Of a stretch of 64,000 nucleotides of DNA, positions 41,043-52,143 are shown one piece after another. The first letter of the stretch is position 1, and the number at the start of each line of letters is the position of its first letter. The notes beneath the pieces were generated by a model, which saw only the letters and a list, made by a program, of their open reading frames with translations, did not search any database and was not told the origin of the DNA. Source of the stretch: Lachnospiraceae bacterium A4 (GTDB lineage Bacteria; Bacillota; Clostridia; Lachnospirales; Lachnospiraceae); the NCBI GenBank assembly GCA_000403215.2, contig KE159566.1, positions 22,409 through 86,408 of the forward strand, in the 5' to 3' direction. A program made the translations under genes and the position numbers.

Positions 41043-42200
41043 TTATTTGCGGGTGTATCTTCTGAGTGCAGGCAGCAGCTCACTCAGGCACTTTACGGTG
41101 TAGTCAATCTCTGTCTCTGTCGTGTACAGGCTAAAGCTGAACCGCAGTGTCGCGTCAAGATACTGCTTCTCCACCCCGATTGCCTTGAGCGTCGCCGAAA
41201 CCGACGGCTTATTTGACGAGCACGCACTGCCCGCGGACACATAAATCCCTTTGTCCTCCAGCGCGTGCAGCATCACTTCGCTGCGCACACCCTGTATGGA
41301 GACACTCACCACATGCGGCGCACCATCGCGCCCCACAGGCCCGTTGAGCCGTATGCCCTCAAGCGCACTCACCCCTTTTACAAAGCGCTCTTTGATCTTG
41401 TATAAGTATTCGATCTTTTCATCAAACTCTGAAAAGACTTCCTCGATTGCCTTTGCCATGCCGGCGATGCCCGGAACATTCTCGGTGCCAGAGCGCATTC
41501 CCTTCTGCTGTCCGCCGCCAAAGATAATCGGCCGCACTTTAGCCTTCTCATTGATGTACAGAAAGCCAACACCCTTGGGACCATGAAGCTTGTGGGCGCT
41601 GACTGTCAACAGATCGATATGCATACGTTTCGGATAAATCCTGCACTTCCCAAATCCCTGAACAGCGTCCACATGAAACAGGGTGCTGGGATTCATGCGC
41701 TTGATCAGCTCTCCTGCCTGCTCAATCGGCTGAACAGCACCTACCTCGTTATTCGTATGCATAATTGACACCAGAATTGTGTTTTTGGTCATTGCCCGTT
41801 CCAGATCGGCAAGGGAAATCACGCCCTTTGCATTCACTGGAAGGTATGTCACAGAAAACCCCTGCTCCTCAAGATAAGCACAGGTCTGCAACACTGCCGG
41901 ATGCTCTATGCGGGTCGTGATGATGTGCCGTCCCGCCCGGTAATTTGCATATGCGCTGCCGATCAGCGCAATATTGTCCGACTCCGTTCCGCCTGATGTA
42001 AAAAGTATTTCCTTTTCCTGTACTTTCATGCATTTTGCAATGACTTCTTTGGCATAGCGCACGTACTTCTCGCTCTCCACACCTTTTTTATGCAGGCTTG
42101 AGGGATTTCCGTACTCATCGCACATGATTCTTGTCATGAGCGCAGCGACTTCCGGCAGACATTTGGTCGTCGCCGAATTGTCAAGATAAACTTCCATCAT
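41043..42200 (-). CDS. nifS: Cysteine desulfurase (NifS/IscS type)
   Basis: About 385 residues from ATG (MMEVYLDNSATTKCLPEV), with GAAGG upstream; a GTG two codons earlier has poor spacing. The PLP lysine is in TVSAHKLHGPKGVG and the active-site cysteine in YVSAGSACSSNKP. It transfers sulphur from cysteine, here most likely to ThiI, whose gene follows by about 60 bases (the YrvO/NifZ-ThiI arrangement of Firmicutes). Confidence 0.94.
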   Translation of the reverse strand: MMEVYLDNSATTKCLPEVAALMTRIMCDEYGNPSSLHKKGVESEKYVRYAKEVIAKCMKVQEKEILFTSGGTESDNIALIGSAYANYRAGRHIITTRIEHPAVLQTCAYLEEQGFSVTYLPVNAKGVISLADLERAMTKNTILVSIMHTNNEVGAVQPIEQAGELIKRMNPSTLFHVDAVQGFGKCRIYPKRMHIDLLTVSAHKLHGPKGVGFLYINEKAKVRPIIFGGGQQKGMRSGTENVPGIAGMAKAIEEVFSEFDEKIEYLYKIKERFVKGVSALEGIRLNGPVGRDGAPHVVSVSIQGVRSEVMLHALEDKGIYVSAGSACSSNKPSVSATLKAIGVEKQYLDATLRFSFSLYTTETEIDYTVKCLSELLPALRRYTRK

Positions 42201-42354
42201 ATTCACACCTTCAAACGTATATTACCTAAAATAGTACTCATATTTATATAAATATGCAGTTTTGGCGCATTTGTGATAAAAATCACGCCTATACAACATA
42301 TTCCATCATAACAGAAGCACCCTGCTTGTGCAATAAAAACTTGATGACACAAGT

Positions 42355-43113
42355 TCAGGACTCAAGCCGGTACATAATCCATGCCATAACTGTCATTCCC
42401 GCCGTCTCAGTGCGCAGAATCCGCCTGCCCAGCGTGACAGGCTTCATGCCATAATCCATGGCCGCCTGTAGCTCGGACTCCTCAAACCCCCCCTCAGGGC
42501 CGATAAATACAGCGACGGACTGCCCCGGTTCTAAATGGTCGATAATCTGTCTCGTCCCCGCCATGCCTGACGCGCCGTCCAGTGTCTCCTCCATCTCGTA
42601 GGGCACCAGCCTGACCTCCATATGCGCTGCATACGCCAACGCCTCCTGATAACTTATGACCTCGTGCACCCTCGGCACAATGGCGCGGCGGCTCTGCTTG
42701 GCAGCTGCCTGCGCAATCCCCTGCCACCTTGCTGTTTTGGCGGCTGCCTTCTTTGCGTCGAGCTTCACCACACAGCGCTTCATCGCGACGGGGACAATCT
42801 CATACACTCCCAGCTCTACCAGCTTCTGAATGATCAACTCCATCTTGTCCCCCTTGGGCAGCCCTTGAAACAGCACCACTCTCGAGGGTAATTCCACGCC
42901 GTCCTCCTTGATAAAACGCAGCGAACACACCACCTCGGTCTCTGTGATTTCCTCGATCCCGCACCGGTAATCCCTGCCGTCCATACCATTGCTGATGCTG
43001 ACTTCATCACCCGGCTTGAGGCGGATTACATTCTTAATATGCTTTACATCTTCCCCTGTGATAATGACACGCTTGTCACAAATTTGCGAGGGCTCCACAA
43101 AAAAATGATACAT
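42355..43113 (-). CDS. rsmE: 16S rRNA m3U1498 methyltransferase
   Basis: A 252-residue SPOUT methyltransferase. N-terminal PUA-like domain (HVKNVIRLKPGDEVSISNG-like) and C-terminal knot with IGPEGGFEESELQAAM and LGRRILRTETAGM, the SAM-binding signature. It modifies U1498 in the decoding region. It follows prmA in the ancestral order, but a nucleoside phosphorylase gene now lies between. GAGGAAAAGG precedes the ATG. Confidence 0.94.
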   Translation of the reverse strand: MYHFFVEPSQICDKRVIITGEDVKHIKNVIRLKPGDEVSISNGMDGRDYRCGIEEITETEVVCSLRFIKEDGVELPSRVVLFQGLPKGDKMELIIQKLVELGVYEIVPVAMKRCVVKLDAKKAAAKTARWQGIAQAAAKQSRRAIVPRVHEVISYQEALAYAAHMEVRLVPYEMEETLDGASGMAGTRQIIDHLEPGQSVAVFIGPEGGFEESELQAAMDYGMKPVTLGRRILRTETAGMTVMAWIMYRLES

Positions 43114-43137
43114 GGCCTTTTCCTCAATTCTTTGTAA

Positions 43138-43923
43138 TCAATTTTCTACAAACTCAAGCAGCGCTTCCAGTGTCACACGGAAAATCCGCTCTCGCGCGGA
43201 CAGATTCTCATTCCAGCACCTGTCATCGTACTCTTCATTTCCCACCAGAATATCTCCGCTGTACAATAACTGCCCAAAGACTTTCCCGCGGTACTGGGCA
43301 ATTGCCGCCATCGCAGAACACTCCATCTCAACTGCCTGACAGCCCTGCTTGATTCTGTGCTCCACCATCTCTTTTGTCTCGCGGTAAAATCCATCTGTAG
43401 ACCACGTAGTACATTTGATATATGGAAGCTGGTGCTTTGCCAATACCCGTTCAAAAACCTGCACAGGCACCTCATTTAAGTCAATATATCGGCTGGGCGG
43501 CAGATATTTATAAGAAGCCCCCTCGTCCCGCAGCGCGCGGACAGGCAGAATGATATCTCCCGCCGGAATGTCCGCCAGCACCCCGCAGCCTCCGCAGCAC
43601 AGCAATACCTCAACGCCTGCGCCAAATAACCAGTCTGTCATCATCGCGATGGAGGCAGAACCCACAACCGCCTGAATGACACAGATTTCCACCTCTTTAT
43701 ACTGTAATTTATACAGGTGAAATTTTCGCATCTCTGAGATATACGTACCGATCATCTCCCCATGATACTGCTCCACAAATGCGTCAAGCACCTCCTGAAA
43801 AAATGTCATAAGGCACAGACGCGGAAAAGGCCCCTTCTCCTGTCCCCCTCTGCATACTGGGTCAATCACTGCATTCTTTTCTGTACTGTACTCTAATATT
43901 GGAAATTCATTTTCTACAATCAT
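43138..43923 (-). CDS. Nucleoside phosphorylase (PNP_UDP_1 family)
   Basis: A 261-residue nucleoside phosphorylase. GSASIAMMTDWLFGAGVEVLLC and the GGCGVLADIPAGDIILP segment form the phosphate/base pocket, and VEMECSAMAAIAQYRG holds the ribose-binding Glu-Met-Glu. It probably splits uridine or a related nucleoside with phosphate. AGGAGG precedes the ATG. It lies between prmA and rsmE, probably a later insertion into that cluster. Confidence 0.88.
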   Translation of the reverse strand: MIVENEFPILEYSTEKNAVIDPVCRGGQEKGPFPRLCLMTFFQEVLDAFVEQYHGEMIGTYISEMRKFHLYKLQYKEVEICVIQAVVGSASIAMMTDWLFGAGVEVLLCCGGCGVLADIPAGDIILPVRALRDEGASYKYLPPSRYIDLNEVPVQVFERVLAKHQLPYIKCTTWSTDGFYRETKEMVEHRIKQGCQAVEMECSAMAAIAQYRGKVFGQLLYSGDILVGNEEYDDRCWNENLSARERIFRVTLEALLEFVEN

Positions 43924-43984
43924 TTGTTTCCTCCTATAATTCTCTTACACCTGTTCTTTGACTTTATTTCTATGGCGCAGGCTC

Positions 43985-44953
43985 TCATGCCGGCTTGCGC
44001 GCCGTGACACTCACCCACTCGCCCTGCGCTGTGACCTCGAGCACTTCAAGTCCTGCCGCCTCCACGGCATCGCGCACTGTCTGTTCCTTGTTGTCAATAA
44101 TGCCGGAGGTAATGTACACGCCGCCCGGCTTTAACTGGCTGACAATCACCGGCGTGAGCAGAACAAGCACGTCTGCCAGAATATTTGCGACAACAATGTC
44201 ATATTTCTCAAAGCCAGCTTGTTCTTGTATGGACTTGTCCGTGATAATGTTACCGATCATCATCTCAAAGCGCTTGGGGTCAATCTGGTTTGCCTCCATA
44301 TTTTCCCGCACCGCCTCCGCCGCGCAGGGGTCAAGGTCTGTGCCCACCGCATGTCTGATTCCATACATCAGCGCGATTATCGAGAGAATCCCGCTGCCTG
44401 TCCCCACATCAAGCAGCTCGGTCTCCGGCGTGATATACTTTTTGAGCTGGCGGATACAAAGCTGTGTCGTCTCATGCATTCCTGTTCCAAATGCCGTTCC
44501 CGGATCAATATGAAGAATTTTCTTGTCCCTGTCCTCTGGGCGGACCTCCTCCCACGATGGTATCACCAGCAAGTCATCAATATAGAACTGGTGAAAAAAC
44601 TGCTTCCAGTTGTTAATCCAGTCAATATCCTCCGTCTCGGAGACCATAATTGAACCTTCACCAATTTCCATAAATTCACGGAGCCCGTCAAGTTCTCTGC
44701 GGATACTGGCAGTTATCTCGTCCGCATCGACCGGATTCTCGTCACACACCTCGACAAAAAAGCTCAGGTACGCAATTCCGTCGTCCTCCGGTCCATCTGG
44801 AAGAATGTCTACGAACATTTGTTCTTTTTCCAGCGGTGTGAGCGGAACCTTGTCCTCAATCTGAGCACCCTCCAGACCAATGTCATAAAGCGTACTGATA
44901 ATAACGTCCTCCGCATCCGTGATCGTCTTAATCGTAAATTTTTTCCACTTCAT
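43985..44953 (-). CDS. prmA: Ribosomal protein L11 methyltransferase
   Basis: A 322-residue enzyme. An N-terminal L11-binding domain precedes the class I methyltransferase with LLDVGTGSGILSIIALMYG (motif I) and VVANILADVLVLLTP (the N-I-L-A-D motif). DPGTAFGTGMHETTQLC is the characteristic loop. It trimethylates L11 lysines. GAGGAGG precedes the ATG. In many Firmicutes it follows dnaJ directly; here the exosortase pair separates them. Confidence 0.95.
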   Translation of the reverse strand: MKWKKFTIKTITDAEDVIISTLYDIGLEGAQIEDKVPLTPLEKEQMFVDILPDGPEDDGIAYLSFFVEVCDENPVDADEITASIRRELDGLREFMEIGEGSIMVSETEDIDWINNWKQFFHQFYIDDLLVIPSWEEVRPEDRDKKILHIDPGTAFGTGMHETTQLCIRQLKKYITPETELLDVGTGSGILSIIALMYGIRHAVGTDLDPCAAEAVRENMEANQIDPKRFEMMIGNIITDKSIQEQAGFEKYDIVVANILADVLVLLTPVIVSQLKPGGVYITSGIIDNKEQTVRDAVEAAGLEVLEVTAQGEWVSVTARKPA

Positions 44954-44997
44954 GTAAATGCCTCCTCTGCTGCTGTACTACTGGTGTACGCAAAAAA

Positions 44998-45043
44998 ACT
45001 TCTGTGTGAATGATCTCTTTCTTTATCATATCACACAGAAGTT
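44998..45043 (-). terminator. Terminator after the exosortase gene
   Basis: AACTTCTGTGTGA and TCACACAGAAGTT arms form a 13-base-pair stem; on the minus strand TTTTTGCG follows. It isolates the exosortase pair from prmA. Confidence 0.75.
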
Positions 45044-45050
45044 CTGATTG

Positions 45051-45815
45051 CTATGAAATCTTTTCAAGCGTACCCGAAAAATTCTTTGCCAAATAAACAA
45101 CTTTTTGAAAAATCCAAACCAGTAGCAAGAGCATAACACACACGCCCGCCACAAGCGCTGCATACTGCCAGAAACCAGCCCAGTCCCTGCGGTACCATCT
45201 TCCCAGCGCCGGAAGCCCCAGCACCATCACCGCATACCAGAATACAGGTGCCAAAAGCTGCCTTGACGTGTTTTGCTGCACTGTCCCTGTACCGCTCAAA
45301 AAGCGTCTGCACAAGCTCCCCGCCAGCTTATAAATGACAAAAAGCATTGAAAAATAAACGGTGGTGCCAATCACTGTATGAAGCCGCGCTGCCGTCATGC
45401 CCGCCGGCACAAGGCTGTACTCTGATAAGACAAGCGGCAGATAAATAGACACTGTAATCCTGATTCCATTTACAAAAACCGTTGCGATATAGGCAAACAT
45501 CGCGCTAAAGCCAAGCCAGCAGATTTTCTTTCCCATTGTATCCAGTTTATGCGTAAACGAAAAGACCATCATGACAAATGCAGTCAGCAAAAAGCGAACA
45601 CCAGAGCAGGACGGCGCAATGATAAAGCGGTATTCATGGCTCACATAGCCGACGTGCGCTGTCTTTTCAAAAGCAATGCCGCTCAGGATTTGCACCCACC
45701 CTGTCGTCGGCGCCAAAATCCATGAGAGCAGCCCGCTGTCTGCGGTGCGGTAAAAAAGCTTGACTGCAAGCACCGCCAAAACTGCCGGAATATAAATGAC
45801 CAGATTCTTTTTCAT
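45051..45815 (-). CDS. xrtK: Exosortase K-like transpeptidase/protease
   Basis: A 254-residue membrane protein with about seven hydrophobic segments. The exosortase/archaeosortase triad is visible: cysteine in IIAPSCSGVRFLL, arginine in FVNGIRITVSIY and histidine in ARLHTVIGTTV. Exosortases cleave C-terminal PEP-CTERM-like signals and may transfer the protein to another molecule. Exosortase K is, from memory, the variant described in Firmicutes. GGAGGCTTCGC precedes the ATG. It follows the VIT/VWA gene by 28 bases, so both are likely one operon ending at the terminator. Confidence 0.85.
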   Translation of the reverse strand: MKKNLVIYIPAVLAVLAVKLFYRTADSGLLSWILAPTTGWVQILSGIAFEKTAHVGYVSHEYRFIIAPSCSGVRFLLTAFVMMVFSFTHKLDTMGKKICWLGFSAMFAYIATVFVNGIRITVSIYLPLVLSEYSLVPAGMTAARLHTVIGTTVYFSMLFVIYKLAGSLCRRFLSGTGTVQQNTSRQLLAPVFWYAVMVLGLPALGRWYRRDWAGFWQYAALVAGVCVMLLLLVWIFQKVVYLAKNFSGTLEKIS

Positions 45816-45842
45816 GCGAAGCCTCCTAACCAGTGTATTATT

Positions 45843-48095
45843 TTACGCTGTCTTTTTGCGCAGAAGCCTCCTGACACATGGCAGCTGTAAGAGCAAAATC
45901 AGTACCAGTGCCGCCGCCATCATGAGTTCCCCGGGCTCTGAGCCAAACAGATAACCGCCTAACGCAAAATTTGATACCTCCAGCGGCAGGGAAAGCGGCT
46001 GTTTCACATCCTTGCTGTTTTTGTCCGGATTGCGCACCGTCTCCGTCACAGCGATAAAGGACGTATACGGTGTGAGCATACTGTACGTCAGTCCCAGCCT
46101 TGTCACTTCCGCCTTCACATCAGGATTGTCGTTGCTGAGTCCGTAATCTGTCAGGCGCTCAATGCGCTTCTGCGCCCACAGATAACTGAGTACCTCGCTC
46201 TCCATGGACACCGCCAAGACAAGCTGGTTGTCAGACTTTGCACTGGACTGCACTGCGCCATTGATATCCAAAACCGTATTGACGCCTGAAACTTCTGACG
46301 GTTTTGAAGGCTGGTTATTGGAAAACCTGTCATTTACAGCTGCCGCATTCACGCCAAATAAGTCCGCAGCAGCTTTCATTTCTGCACTGTTAATCTGCGC
46401 AGTCTTTTGGTTTGGCAGTTTTGAATTGACCATCCTCACTGCCGCGCTGTTATCAATCGAAATCGTCTGCACATAGTCGCTGCTTCCCGTCTTACCTGTT
46501 ATCTGTACACTGCCTGCCGGCTCTCCGCGCCATTTTCCAAGAAGCACGATGGGTCTTTGTGCAAACAGCGTCGGAAGGACAGACGGCTCCACATCATACA
46601 CATAAAACCCGTCAAATTTCACCTGTATATCGGTCAAAACAGGCGATTGTATATAGGTCTTAAAGCGCTCGGCGGTATCTGATGCCTCTTCCTTCTGCGT
46701 CACCACAAAGGGTTCTCCCTGTCCGGTCTTTGCAATCCCTTCGATTAGATAGCGGTTCACACCTCTGCCGATGCCAAACGGGAAGAAATCAGCATCGCCG
46801 ATATGCTGGTGAATGATCTCAAAAATCTCCTCCTCGCCGTAGATATAACCGTCCGTAATGATGACAATGCTTCTCGAGACCTCCTCACTGGCTGGTATTG
46901 CGAGCGCGTCCCGAAGCGCCGGCGCAAGCTCTGTACCGCCGCCGCCCTCCTGATCATCAATCATCTTGACAGCCCGCTGAATATTTTCTAAGCTTGCCGG
47001 AAGTGACTTGTCTGCCATCTGAACCGAAGCGCCGGAAAACAGTACCAGATTAAAGGTGTCCGTCTCCCGAAGGTCAGACACAAGCTTCTTGATCAGTTCT
47101 TTTGCAGTGTCCAAGGGATACCCTGACATAGAGCCGGAGACGTCCAGCACAAAAATATACTCTCTCGGCGGAATATCCTCTGTCTCAAACCGCTCAGGCG
47201 GCTGTACCATCAGCATAAAAAAATTCTCATCGTCACTGGTATTGAGCATCATTCCTGTCGAAATCTCCTGCCCTGTCATTTTGTAATCCAGTATAAAATC
47301 CCGATTGCCTGCATAGTCAGAGGTATCCGCAAGCGATACGGCCGCCTTTGTATTTTGATCCCACTGGACAGAAATCTCATGAGAGCTGCTGGCAAGCTCT
47401 GTGATTGGCACCGCCGCGGACAAATTGACATGAATGTCATACTGGTCTTTGGCTTCTGTACCCTCTGGCAGATACGGCATCGCCGTCCACTCATCGCGCG
47501 TTCCGCAGTCATCAAGGACAGGTCCCACATACCTGGGTCCTACGACAGTCGGATAGACAAATTGATAGATTCCGTCTGTGGGTGTGATTAACTCCGTGTA
47601 GTGAAGGTCAATCGAAACATTGTCGCCGGGCATAATATTTGCAATATTCATTGTAAATACATTCGGTCGCTCTTCTGACAATAAGGACGCGCTCTTTCCC
47701 TCCTCCTTTGCCTGTTCAAACTCCTCCTTTGCCTCTTCCTTCTCCTTGATCTTCGCAGTGATTAACTGATCGCCAATCTGCATCTGCATACCGTGAACGG
47801 TCACTTTGGTGGAAGCCGGAAACACATAACAGGCATTAATCGGACTATTTCCTTCATTTGCGTAAGACTGCCGCACATGAATGTCCGCGATCATGCCATT
47901 GATCTCTGCAATCACGTTGGTTTTCTTTAACGGGAAACTATCCACATTCACCTCCGTGGACTCTACATAAAAATAGGGCGCACCGGTCTTGTCCTCTTCC
48001 TTTTTCTCTTCCTCTGCATGAGCGGAATACACAGGAAGCATCACCAAGAGAAGCAACACACCGAAAAAACATAATTGTCTTTTGTAACTTTTCAT
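45843..48095 (-). CDS. VIT and VWA domain surface protein with exosortase-type sorting tail
   Basis: A 750-residue exported protein. A signal peptide (residues 1-27, ending AHAEEE), a VIT (inter-alpha-trypsin) domain at about 40-170, and a VWA domain with the MIDAS start FVLDVSGSMSGYPLD at about 318 follow. The tail reads YLFGSEPGELMM, a hydrophobic segment and RRLLRKK: a tripartite sorting signal with an SEP-type motif. The adjoining exosortase probably processes this tail. VIT/VWA proteins bind ligands or matrix; the actual ligand is unknown. Confidence 0.88.
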   Translation of the reverse strand: MKSYKRQLCFFGVLLLLVMLPVYSAHAEEEKKEEDKTGAPYFYVESTEVNVDSFPLKKTNVIAEINGMIADIHVRQSYANEGNSPINACYVFPASTKVTVHGMQMQIGDQLITAKIKEKEEAKEEFEQAKEEGKSASLLSEERPNVFTMNIANIMPGDNVSIDLHYTELITPTDGIYQFVYPTVVGPRYVGPVLDDCGTRDEWTAMPYLPEGTEAKDQYDIHVNLSAAVPITELASSSHEISVQWDQNTKAAVSLADTSDYAGNRDFILDYKMTGQEISTGMMLNTSDDENFFMLMVQPPERFETEDIPPREYIFVLDVSGSMSGYPLDTAKELIKKLVSDLRETDTFNLVLFSGASVQMADKSLPASLENIQRAVKMIDDQEGGGGTELAPALRDALAIPASEEVSRSIVIITDGYIYGEEEIFEIIHQHIGDADFFPFGIGRGVNRYLIEGIAKTGQGEPFVVTQKEEASDTAERFKTYIQSPVLTDIQVKFDGFYVYDVEPSVLPTLFAQRPIVLLGKWRGEPAGSVQITGKTGSSDYVQTISIDNSAAVRMVNSKLPNQKTAQINSAEMKAAADLFGVNAAAVNDRFSNNQPSKPSEVSGVNTVLDINGAVQSSAKSDNQLVLAVSMESEVLSYLWAQKRIERLTDYGLSNDNPDVKAEVTRLGLTYSMLTPYTSFIAVTETVRNPDKNSKDVKQPLSLPLEVSNFALGGYLFGSEPGELMMAAALVLILLLQLPCVRRLLRKKTA

Positions 48096-48268
48096 TTTCT
48101 TGTACCTGCCTTTCTCATTATCTTTTCAGAACTGCTTATACGCATCTGCTGATGTTATATATTTATGGTACAATCAAAATTCATCAAAGTTGTATCGTTC
48201 CTGCATCAAAAAAGCATCTTTTTTGCATCAAAGTTGTAACATTTTCGAGGAATGCCTGTTTGCATAAA

Positions 48269-48318
48269 AAGACCCATGCGGGATACTGTATAAAAATACT
48301 TTATCCTGCATGAGTCTT
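48269..48318 (-). terminator. Terminator after dnaJ
   Basis: AAGACCCATGCGGGATA and TATCCTGCATGAGTCTT pair around a 16-base loop; on the minus strand TTTTATGC follows. Confidence 0.75.
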
Positions 48319-48332
48319 ATTCTGCGCGGTTT

Positions 48333-49517
48333 CTATTTATTGAAAAGTCCCTTGCGCTTTTTCTCTTTCTTATCCTTCTCATTGCTCTGGTCGCTGTTTT
48401 CCATGTTCTTGACAGCCTCAAGACTGTTTCCCGTCTCCCTGTCAAACTCGCGCAGCAGATCTTTTGCCTCACTCGAAAGTCTGTCTGGCACCTGCACCAC
48501 CAAAGTCACATAATGGTCGCCGCGGATATCTTTATTCCGAAGCGACGGAACGCCCTTTCCGCGCAGTCTGACACGCGTGTCAGTCTGGGTGCCCGCCTTC
48601 ACATCATAGACAACCCTGCCGTCCACTGTATCAATCAGCACCTCGCCGCCAAGCGCCGCCACCGCGAAGGATACTGGCACGGTGGAGAAGATGTTCATAT
48701 CCTGTCTCTGGAAGATCGGATGTCTGTCAACAACCACCTCCACCAGCAGATCACCTCTGGGACCGCCGTTAACACCCGGCTCACCCTTATCCCGGATCCG
48801 CACGCTCTGTCCGTTGTCAATACCTGCCGGAATCGACACCTGTATCTTCTTTCTGCTTGCTATATAGCCACTTCCATGACAGTCAGGACACTTTTCCTTG
48901 ATCGTCTTGCCAGAACCACCGCAGTCCGGGCAGACCGATGCATTTCGGATAATGCCGAACGGGGTCTTGCTCTGTGTCACCACCTGACCGCGCCCGCCGC
49001 AGCGGTGGCAAGTCTCCGGTGAAGTACCGGGTTTTGCGCCGTTGCCGTTACACGTCTTACAGGTGTCTTTGAGATTCAGCTCCAGTTCTTTGTCAATACC
49101 AAACACTGCCTCCTCAAAGGTAATTCTCACACTGGTGCGGATATTGGCACCCTTCATCGGTCCATTGTTCCTTGCGCTGCTTCTGCCGCCGCCAAAGAAG
49201 TCCCCAAAAATATCCCCAAAGATATCAGAGAAATCTGCTCCGCCGAAGTCAAATCCGCCAAAGCCGCCTGCACCGCCGCCCTCAAAAGCGGCGTGTCCAA
49301 ACTGGTCATACTGGCGTCTCTTGTCAGGATCACTTAATACGGCATAGGCCTCTGATGCTTCCTTGAATTTCTTCTCAGCCTCAGCGTCACCCGGATTCAT
49401 ATCGGGGTGATATTTCTTGGCAAGCTGTCTGTATGCTTTTTTGATACTGGCATCGTCTGCGCCACGCTCAACGCCTAACACCTCATAATAATCTCTCTTC
49501 TGCTCTGCCATGTTCAT
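48333..49517 (-). CDS. dnaJ: Chaperone protein DnaJ
   Basis: A 394-residue DnaJ. The J domain has the HPD motif ([10 protein letters not shown]), then a Gly/Phe region, four zinc-binding repeats ([32 protein letters not shown]), two C-terminal substrate domains and a lysine-rich tail ([10 protein letters not shown]). The start could also be the ATG two codons later ([13 protein letters not shown]). It is the last gene of the hrcA operon and stimulates DnaK ATPase. Confidence 0.96.
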   Translation of the reverse strand: MNMAEQKRDYYEVLGVERGADDASIKKAYRQLAKKYHPDMNPGDAEAEKKFKEASEAYAVLSDPDKRRQYDQFGHAAFEGGGAGGFGGFDFGGADFSDIFGDIFGDFFGGGRSSARNNGPMKGANIRTSVRITFEEAVFGIDKELELNLKDTCKTCNGNGAKPGTSPETCHRCGGRGQVVTQSKTPFGIIRNASVCPDCGGSGKTIKEKCPDCHGSGYIASRKKIQVSIPAGIDNGQSVRIRDKGEPGVNGGPRGDLLVEVVVDRHPIFQRQDMNIFSTVPVSFAVAALGGEVLIDTVDGRVVYDVKAGTQTDTRVRLRGKGVPSLRNKDIRGDHYVTLVVQVPDRLSSEAKDLLREFDRETGNSLEAVKNMENSDQSNEKDKKEKKRKGLFNK

Positions 49518-49528
49518 CCATGCCTTTC

Positions 49529-51415
<1,887 letters not shown>

Positions 51416-51458
51416 CTACTTATCTATGAAATCATATTAATAAATAATTTGCATCATT

Positions 51459-52103
51459 CTATTGAACCACTGCCACCATACTGTGCCGCACCACACTGTC
51501 GCGGTACGTATACCCCTTTTGAAGCTCTTGTGCAATCATTCCAGATTCATACTCCTCGCTCTCCACCTGCATCACCGCATTGTGCAGCTCTGGATTAAAC
51601 TCACAGCCTACCGCCTCGATTGGCTTTACTTCAAGTTTTTCCAGCTCTGTGATCAACTGCTTATACACCATGTTCATTCCCTCTGCAAAGGGCTGCTTCA
51701 TCTCCTCCTCGGACAGTGCCGCAAGTCCCCGCTCGAAGTTATCCACAACCGGCAGGATTTTCTCAACGACACTCTTTGCGCCAGTCTCAAACATCGCAGA
51801 TTTCTCTTTCTCAGAGCGCTTTCTGAAATTGTCAAATTCCGCCATCTGCCGCTTTACCCGGTCCTCAAGCTCATCGACCTTCTCCTGAAGCTTGTTGGTC
51901 TTTTCTTTCTTTTCTTTTCCTAAGAAGGACTTCTTTTTGGGCTTCTCCTCCGCTGTCTCAACCTCAGATTCAGACGCTTCCCCGGAGGTTTGATCCTGCT
52001 CTGCGTCCTCTGGCGCTGCCTCTTTTGCATCTGCCTCATCAACGTTGTCTGGTGTTACATCTTCCGTAGTTTGTTCTTCTAATTCCTTTTCTTCCACAAC
52101 CAC
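51459..52103 (-). CDS. grpE: Nucleotide exchange factor GrpE
   Basis: About 214 residues from a GTG start (VVVEEKELEEQ) placed five bases after AAAGGA; a TTG six codons upstream is the alternative. A long acidic N-terminus (EDVTPDNVDEADAKEAAPED) is followed by a coiled coil with AEFDNFRKRSEKEKSAM and a C-terminal beta domain ending GYTYRDSVVRHSMVAVVQ. It releases ADP from DnaK. Confidence 0.95.
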   Translation of the reverse strand: MVVEEKELEEQTTEDVTPDNVDEADAKEAAPEDAEQDQTSGEASESEVETAEEKPKKKSFLGKEKKEKTNKLQEKVDELEDRVKRQMAEFDNFRKRSEKEKSAMFETGAKSVVEKILPVVDNFERGLAALSEEEMKQPFAEGMNMVYKQLITELEKLEVKPIEAVGCEFNPELHNAVMQVESEEYESGMIAQELQKGYTYRDSVVRHSMVAVVQ

Positions 52104-52143
52104 ATGTTTCCTTTCTGTCAAAATATTCTTCTATTCATGAATC

